Shown here in pieces: positions 46,501 to 55,500 of a DNA stretch of 64,000 bases (the stretch's first letter is position 1; each line of letters opens with the position of its first letter). The stretch is from Trileptium ribeirensis (lineage: Eukaryota > Nematoda > Enoplea > Enoplida > Thoracostomopsidae), in assembly GCA_030248225.1 (NCBI GenBank), contig JASANE010003346.1:1-64000 (forward strand), given 5' to 3'. The position numbers and the translations under genes are program-made. The notes beneath the pieces were generated by a model. It saw only the letters and a list, made by a program, of their open reading frames with translations, had not been told where the DNA came from and searched no databases.

Positions 46501-49500
46501 TACTTTTCATCCGTGGAACTCTTGGTGCTTTAAGTGTGCTATTATGAAATAAACGCCCCATTTTAGTCGTACGATGCAATATTCCTGGCTCACCCGGTAC
46601 TCATTCACCCCAACTAAATTCGTTCCATCATTGAGACAGCCTCTATAGACGAAATACTTAAGCCTAGTTTAAATTTTCGCTGTAAAATTGATGTAGTTTT
46701 TAGATATTGCGGGAATGGCAATCCAAAGAAAGTTCAAAAAACAATTAAGATATCGAATGCATTAGCAAATTATACTGTATATATTATTTACATGTTATGG
46801 TACAGATTTCCCAAGTAACAGCTTTGCAACTGCGCAGATTTGTAAAAGACACATTTATAAAAGATTTAAAACGTTACCGTTTAAAAAAGGCGGTATATTT
46901 CTTATGATCAAAAAATGTCAATAATGCCAAAATAATATCACATAAGTTTTATTAAAAAAATAATTTCAGTTGATTTCAGTTGAATATTTACACCCACCTG
47001 TGCTAACAAAATTCATAACTTATAGCACACTACGAATTATTGTTAATTTGTGTAATTTTTTAGACTTTATGTTACACAAAACCTCATTGCGTCTAAGAGG
47101 GAGCAGTATGGACAGTTCTAGAGTTAAGTTAATTTTGTTTTTCTCAACAACTCAACTACTTGTCACTGTTGTTTCAAGTCATTAGCTACTTCTACCGACT
47201 GTAAGCAATAGCGACACAGCTAATTAAAGAACTGTGCAGACAAAAAACAGTGATGAAAATCATTCAATCTAAAAGTAGTCAAGGAGTTTACTGTGCACTA
47301 ATAATTTCTGGGAACCTGAAAATATTTTATTATAACTCCAAACTCATTGTAACACCTATGACTGCAAAGAGCAAGCACGCAAAGGCGATGCTGTAAACGT
47401 ATATATACCTTAAACAATAGCCATGCTAGCTTGTAATTAGAATTTATTTAATGGTCACTGTATTTCATTTTTGTTTAGACTGTCGCTTCATGAACACGCA
47501 TAATGCTTTGGATGTTGTCAAATTGTTACTGCCTAATTTAGGGAAAAAATTTAATGCAGCGAATCACATAGTGGAATTTTGTTCTTGCCTCATACCACAC
47601 GTGACTCACCGTTTGATAGAGAGAATGGGTCACTCAAAAATAAATTCGCAAAATGCTAAAATAAATTCATATATATAACTAAAATTATAAGCCGTCATGA
47701 TCGGAAATTTTGGACGCACTTTACTTGTATATGTGAAATGTTGTAGCTAAAACATTTTGCGGTATGTGTGGCGGGTTAATTGAAGGGAATGAACAAACGG
47801 CCTATATTGGCTGTAAAAGATGACGAAGTCGGAAGCAATGCTATTGCTTGATTGCTGTAACAAAGAAGCATATAGCGGACTATTTTTATATGATAGGTTG
47901 TTAAGTTCGCTCGTTAACTGACGCAAAAAGTCAATATTCCAAATGTTTCTTACAAATTTACATCAGATTGTACATCGTTGAAAATAGATATGTTGTACGA
48001 GTTTCTAAAATCGAAACTTTTTATAAATGATTAAAATTTTAATACCTTAGGTACCTAGCGCGTTTGTTTCAACAAATATGTAATTATCCAATTTTAAAGA
48101 TACCAAGCCACAACAACAAAGTTTTCTTTATTTTATCCAGGGAATTTACCTTCGACAGTTGTCTAAAATTTGTAATATTCGAGTTGTGAGCCCTTCCGCT
48201 CTTCTTATGTGGCTGAAATAGACCGGACCAGAGGTTACCAATAATCACAGCGCTAGACCGGCTGCAAAATATACGGCTACAAAATAAATACCATAAAAGC
48301 ATAGAACCAAAGCTATGGCTACAAAAGCATACAATTCTAGTTAAAGCTTCTGTGGATGTGCAGAAGACCCTCACCCACCCCGAACATTACATTTGACTAA
48401 GTCATCGACTAGATACTAAACTGCATTGCTCGCTTCAGAAATTCTTCTGTTTCTGTTTTTGTGAGAAGGAAAATATTGTTGCTTCAACGGGTACTGACGA
48501 ACGATTATTTTTCATAGCCTGCCTGGCGCTGCTAGTTAAAATTACGTCCGCTTTCTGCTATTCTTTAGATTGAAAAATGTTCATGAAGGTAAGTAGTGTA
48601 ATATTTATATAGATTATTAATTAAATTTGCATACATATATACTCATTTGGGGTTGCGAGGGGGATCATTCCCTGAGCTGTCAAACTCTGCTACCTCGTTG
48701 CGGAGCACCCGCTGCCAGGTCACCCTACGCCAATTCCGAACCCATATGCGACGCCGAAGGGGCCCTTCTTACCACGTGGGCCGTCGGACAACCCCCTAAG
48801 CACTTGGCTGCTCCTTCGGGACCAAAGACCTCGTGCATGTATGATAACTACGGTATAATAGGTTTTCGTTCAAATGATTTCTTTTAAATATTGCCCGTAT
48901 GACTTAATGTAATGTGTACATCAATTTTTATCACAGCGGCAGATTGAACCTGGATCGTTTGAGTGGGAGCCTCGTACGCTAGACGTTACAGTATTTGTGC
49001 ACTATTGCTCGCTTTCTTAATCAAAATTTAGACTATCGCTAACCAAACCCTTTCGTTCTTAAAATGACATATTTGTCACAAGTTGTATTGCGAAGCGATG
49101 CATTAACCGAGTTTGACGTGCGACGTGCATTTACTCTTAGTATTTTATTCGCTCTCTTTGCGATGTGCTTTAAGGTTCTACATGGCGTAGTGGTAAGCGT
49201 AACAAAGCTCACGCCGAAAAGATCTAGATTCTGCCCGCCATGGAGGCAAAAATGTGTGCAAGACTGTACGAGATAGACGTTATTTTAAGATGGAAATGGT
49301 AAAAAAGGTAAATGAACCTCAAAAGCCGAGGAATTTACAACGCACGTACAATGCACTCCAAACGACAAGCCCAGTTTGCACATCGGTTCACAATATACTC
49401 TGCATCAAATGTGGTATATAAATGCGGAAAGGGTTAACACTAAGCCATCAATAAGTGAAATAAATTATAACATAGTTCCAGATGCAAAAACAACCACATA

Positions 49501-52500
49501 TTTTACTTTTTAAGTGAGAAGTCATAACCCGTTGCCGAATACTATTCGAACATGGATTATTCTAGATAACTTAATTTAATTATATAGGTTATCGAATTTT
49601 ACAAATACGAAGCGAAAATAGCTTGCAAATGCCACGGTGTATCTGGCTCATGTAACCATAAAACATGTTGGCGTATTGTTCCAAAGCTGGACGTCATTGC
49701 TGAAAGGTATACTCAATATATATTTATCCTGAGAAGAACTGAGTTTTATGTTCCGCGGCGACCGTTGCGCCAAATAAAATACATCATTTAATGAGCGGCT
49801 ATATAAGAAACGCTAATTTTTCAAAGCCAACTGAGTACTTAACCACATATAACGAAGAATACACCTTTGTTAAGCTTCTGTTTGGCACCCGAATTCCGTG
49901 AACATCACTTGAAACACTACCGACACGTTGTGCAAAATTGTGGCACAACGCCTATTTTGTGAAAGTTTCATTTCTGCATGACGACCATGATGTACAGTTG
50001 GCGGTATGATCCCCTTAAAACATATCTATGGTACGTGTACGTTTTGCTGAAAGAAGATATATTACTTCTAAGGTAGAACTTATTCTTCTCTCTTATCGCA
50101 AAATTAATAGTCGACTGATCAGTGCGTTTTATTAAGAGTTATTTTAATAAAATTATTTCTGCTCAATGTTTTACTGATGCATAAGTTGGAGCACATGGCA
50201 ACAACACGAATTTTACGAGTTCGAGTTGGAAGGTGCAGATCCTTAACTCTCGTAATTTGTGATTTCAACAAGTGTGAAGGTCTAAGATGAATATATACAA
50301 AATTCCTCCATTCTAGTACACTACACGTAGTACAACGAATTGAAATGCTGGTCGATTTGCAAATAAAGATAAGCTATTTCTTAAGTTCGAATACTTATGT
50401 TCAGCGTCAACAATCTATTGTGTGCTAAAGAATATTTTTAATTCATTAAAGGCAGGGCGCATCCAGAATTTTGTCTTGGGGGTACGATATCAAGCAAAAA
50501 ATGTTTTGCATTATGCATTGATTCTTTGACATTTGCTTTACATTAATTTTCGACATAATTTCGCTTTCTGGCTGCAAAAGGTCATCACATTCCGGAATTT
50601 CATAGCGACGTTGTTAACGACAGGGCTCTTTGGTTAAAATTTTTTGTTGATCCTCTCATCATTCTCATCAACCTCGTCAACCCTGTCAGTGTCACTCAAA
50701 AAATACAACAGATAACTAGAATCATTAAAAGCAAAAATTAAACGGTAGCATTTCAAAAACATACTACGTTAGTGATCATTGCTGCCTAAAAATTGCTGTC
50801 ATTGCTTTTTCAAAATTTTCTGCACCGTGATAGTTTGTGGGCTAACTGTGTCTTACACAAATTTAAGGAAGCTGCTGACACGCATACTGACAATACTTCT
50901 ATATTTTTTAGTAATAAGAGAGTATGTTCTAAAATAGAAATTTAAAAACACGGCATTATTTATTTTTAAAGAACATTCTTTTCCACCAAAAAATGGACCT
51001 CTGAAACGGTCACCACAGAATTTTTGAGTTATCATAAATTGGAATTTGCGATAAAACTATGCTGCAATTTTTTCAGGTTAGCAACGCTCTATCGTGACGC
51101 ACGAGAAGTTCGTATTGTCAAAACGAACCCGGATCATCTTGAAGTCATCGCACGCCAAACGATGCCGCGAGCAATAACGGAGAATGATTTAATATTCATT
51201 AAAAAGTCTCCTGATTATTGCAATCAAGACTTACGTGTCGGTTCCTACGGAACACAAGGAAGGTATTAAAAATTTTGTGCAACTCCACAAACGCTAGTAT
51301 TCAAGGGCCTATAAATGCCGGTCCGCTTTCAAACCGAAAAGAAAAAATTTGTCCTTGAGAAATGTGTAATTACTTATTATTGAATCCTGACTGCTTCTGG
51401 AAAATTACTGGGTGCGCGATATTTATTAACAACGACAACAATTTCTCAAATTTCTGGCAAATTATTGTATTATACGATTAGATCGCCGAAAATTCTGAGT
51501 GTATCAAATCTCGTAACACTCATAAGTATTCAAATTCTTGGGCACAATACACAGCCTAGGAAATTTCTATGAAATTTTTTATTCTTGCTTCGGGTGTAAG
51601 GTGGATGAACCCATAAGTATAATTCAACGGCTAATTTCTATTGAGTATGAAGAGGTTTAATTTTGCTTACCGAAACTAGCTTTCTCGCAGCATGGTCTGA
51701 CACACCTTTCATTTTTTAGCAACTTAAGAGCATGCGCACCTTAAGAGTGCTTCAGTTTGGACGTAGGCATTGGGCTATTTTAACACATTCTTAGCCAATC
51801 ATCCCATTTGCCGAGGCATATCCTCAACAAGACACATAATTAATAACATGCCGGTCGTCCAATGGCATATTTGACATTGTAAACATAACATAATAGCACT
51901 ATGCTCGTGGGCTAAATTATTTTTATTAGTTAAATTATTATTTATTTAAAATTTCTAGTTTAATTTTAGTTAGCCACTGGAAATGATATTTTCACTTTTG
52001 TCATGGTGTACATCGCACGTCGTCTTAGAAAGCCGATGTAATAACTTCTAGATACCACATGTCTATACAGGTACTAAAAGAGAAAAATTCCGCCGGACAC
52101 ATTAATTGCACATAAACTATATAAATAACCAAATTTTGCTCATACATTATGATAGCGTCAATATCCGAAAACAGTGACCATCTTGCATCGCGAACCTAAT
52201 GTACCTCTAACCAATGCCTGTACTGAAGTTTATGTGCAATATAAAAGCTTAACAATAAAAAACAGCTAAAACGCAATACATTTTTGCAAGACAAGGGCTA
52301 TTAAAGAACTTAAAAGTACATTGAATAAAATAGATTCTTATTGGAACTAATCCCGGCTTGACGATCATGACCTTGGCTCAGGTGAAGCATAGAGGCATTG
52401 CATTATGTCCTTAAAAAGAATAACTTAGTGATGAAGGTTCAGGGGGACTTAGTATGAAGGTTCATATGACGACCGTACCTTTACGGTAAAAGCTCAGGCT

Positions 52501-55500
52501 TAAGCTTAGTTTATCGGGGACGGCACAACTGCATATAGCTTACGTCCCTGAGTTCGACTTTGAGCATTATGTTTGTGTACTACACCGCTTTACTGTATCA
52601 CACTTGTGCTGTAAAAGTATGATGTTATAAGTTTACCGTGAAAACTTTTTTAAAACGTACACAATTACAAGTTTGCTGGTTAGTCTGTATAAATACTACG
52701 AGGACCATCCCAAGACAACTTTTTATGGAGCAGCAATTTTTGGTGGCCATTCTCTACATAGCACACGTGTCGGTGGGGGACGGAAGGCAGTTACCCCTAA
52801 GGGTCGGACCCCCGCCCCAAACGCTCCGCATCGGCCATCCCACCTCGCATGCAGAAGTAGCGCGGAAAATATTTGCAGAATAGGTAAAAATATGGTGTAA
52901 ATTGGAAAAAATGATATAAGTTACCATAAAGTAGAAATTGAGAAAAAATTATTGCGCATTTGCAAAAATTGGGGGGGGGGAATCGTAAGTTTTCACGACT
53001 TCCAAAAATATACCCCCCACCATACAAAATTTTCAGCCCTATCCCCTCCGCCAACGACCTTCCCCTCACCGAACATCTACGCCCCCTAAGCCTACTGACC
53101 TTCAACACCCATGCCATTTATCCACACTTATCTGTGGACCTACCATTTGAAAATCGCTAAAAACAGTGAACATAACAAAATGATGCGTCATGATTTCTTT
53201 AAGGATAAAATCCTCAACAAACTTTAGAAATATTTTTCCGCAGGGTAGCGGTCCGTGATGGAATATGATGTTTAGTTCGCGCAGTAGACGCTGCGATTAA
53301 GTTTTTGAATGAGCAACACCGCATTAGTATTTATAAGCATGTGATGGTGGTAAAAATAGAAGCCATGGTAAATTCTGTTGTTTACATTACTCCAGGTAAT
53401 GACACATACGCTTTAAAGATTTATTTAAAAAGCTTATTCATTTTTTGTGGTTATTAACTGGTCTGACGCCGTGGAATGGCTGTATTTATTGAGCTATAGA
53501 AGGCGATGGTGGCTGAGTTGTTACTAATATACTGAAATAAATAAAAGATGACAGACAAGCGAAAATTATATACATAGATGCCCGAACAACCATAGCATTC
53601 AAACATTTCAAATCAATAAATCAAATTGTTTCGATTAAATGAAATTATTCATTCTTGGTGCTAACGATACTAAAAACCCATAAAGCTATAAGATATGCTT
53701 TAAAAACTCCTAAAAAATTTAAGGTTTAGGCTATTTTGATAATTACTTTACCATGACATACCGATAACATTATCGAAAATGAAGTATGCTTGTTATTTTT
53801 TCACGGTAAACCTATGACTATGTTATAATTGTAGCAAGCAAATAATTGTATGGTTGTTTTCATTGTCTACCAGCTCCGTAAATAAGGTTGGCTCAACGTT
53901 CATGTTGCAGATGTGTTATCTTAGGGCGGCAAATAAATCTGTGCGTTTCACCGACAAACCATAATAAAATCTGGTGAGACTTTAGTCAAAAAATAGCTTT
54001 CATTTCTCTTGTTACAAAAATGGAGGAACAGTTCAATGTATGGAATGACATGTAATGGTACATGCATAATAAAAATTTGAGCCTAAACTATCTAGAATTT
54101 TCACATTTTGTAGTTTGTAATAGCAAAATGTATTTAGAGCTGCTGCTGTCATTATGCTAGGTCATACCAACAATATCCGTCATCAACTGGGTTTGACACT
54201 GTGGTTTACGACTTTAACGACTTACATATGTTATGCTTCCCCGCCTTTTAAGCAATGGTTCCCCAGAAATTATTCATAGATAGTGACAAATATTACATTG
54301 AGTGGGTTACGTTACAAAACGTTCACAGTTAAAAAACGGGGCCAAAAACAAAATTTCTGTGATTCATTATATATTAACAAATTTATTTACACGGCTGGTC
54401 TTTGTAATGTGCATATGTAATACAAAATGCATTTTAGAAATTTAATCATAACTCCTATCATTCAGAAGTTAGCATTGAACTGGTACGATAATATGTACCG
54501 TTAGTCAGAACCTGAACTATTTTTACTTTTAACAACATAAATCATTGACTTAGCGTAAAATCGGTGTGTGCTCTGCCGAAACTGTTATATTTAGTAATCA
54601 TACAGTGCAAACTATCTAATGCGGCGTTGACGTTATAATGTCTTCGCTGTTTGGAACTCTTGTCCCCCTGTAGTTATGACCTTGCTGTATAGACATTCAG
54701 GGTCACACTCATACCGTAAATTAATTGTCGAGGGTGTGCGAGACACCCCTAGCTACTACATTTTTTGTTTACAATGTGGTACCAACCCTTACCTACCAAT
54801 CTGGTGCGAATTAACTGTAACTGACACCTTCTGTAGCTAATGCGGTGTTTTAGTCAACAGTGCTGCGTATTTTTTAAAAAATATCGATATTTGCATCTAG
54901 ACTGTATGATGTTGACGATATAATGCCTCAAACAGTCAATATAATTGCAAACAAGAAACGGTGTATTCGACACTGTTGAGAAGTTGCAATATCCAAAGCT
55001 AGCTACTCTTGAAAAAAATTTAAAACAGCAGGGTGTCTAAGTCAGTCTTCGTTTCATTTTGGGTTAAAACGCTTGTCTCAACCTTTTTGTTCAATATTTC
55101 GAAGCACTATCGCGGACGTAAAAATGCTATTACGTATCCCACAGAATTCTTAATAATGAGAAAATAGGCTGACATCGGTTCTACCAGTATACAGTTTCAC
55201 GTCAAAACAAGTTAATCTAATAATCGCTTGAAGAAGGATTGTCTAACTCCTGCTCTACAACTGGCGCAGAGAATCGTAATCTCATAGACTGTTGTACCCA
55301 GAGCCTTAACCGCATCACAATGGAAAAATCTACATTTACCAATACGTGCAAGATTTGGATGTTGTTATTGTGTTTAATATCTGAGTATAATTGACTCCAT
55401 CTAATGTATTGACGGATGAGGTTGGGTCGCTTTCGAAAAGTGACATCATCTTCAAGATCTTTTTATCGATTTTATTATCTTACCGATTTTCTATATCACT

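Larger units (their letters stand above)
45600..49587 (+). other. Wnt intron between exons C and D
   Basis: 3.99 kb, donor gtaaaa, acceptor tatatag, phase 0. It contains the A-rich repeat at 45748-46020, the GC-rich repeat at 48635-48855 and two tRNA-like sequences. The stretch 46021-48634 shows nothing I can define. Confidence 0.88.
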
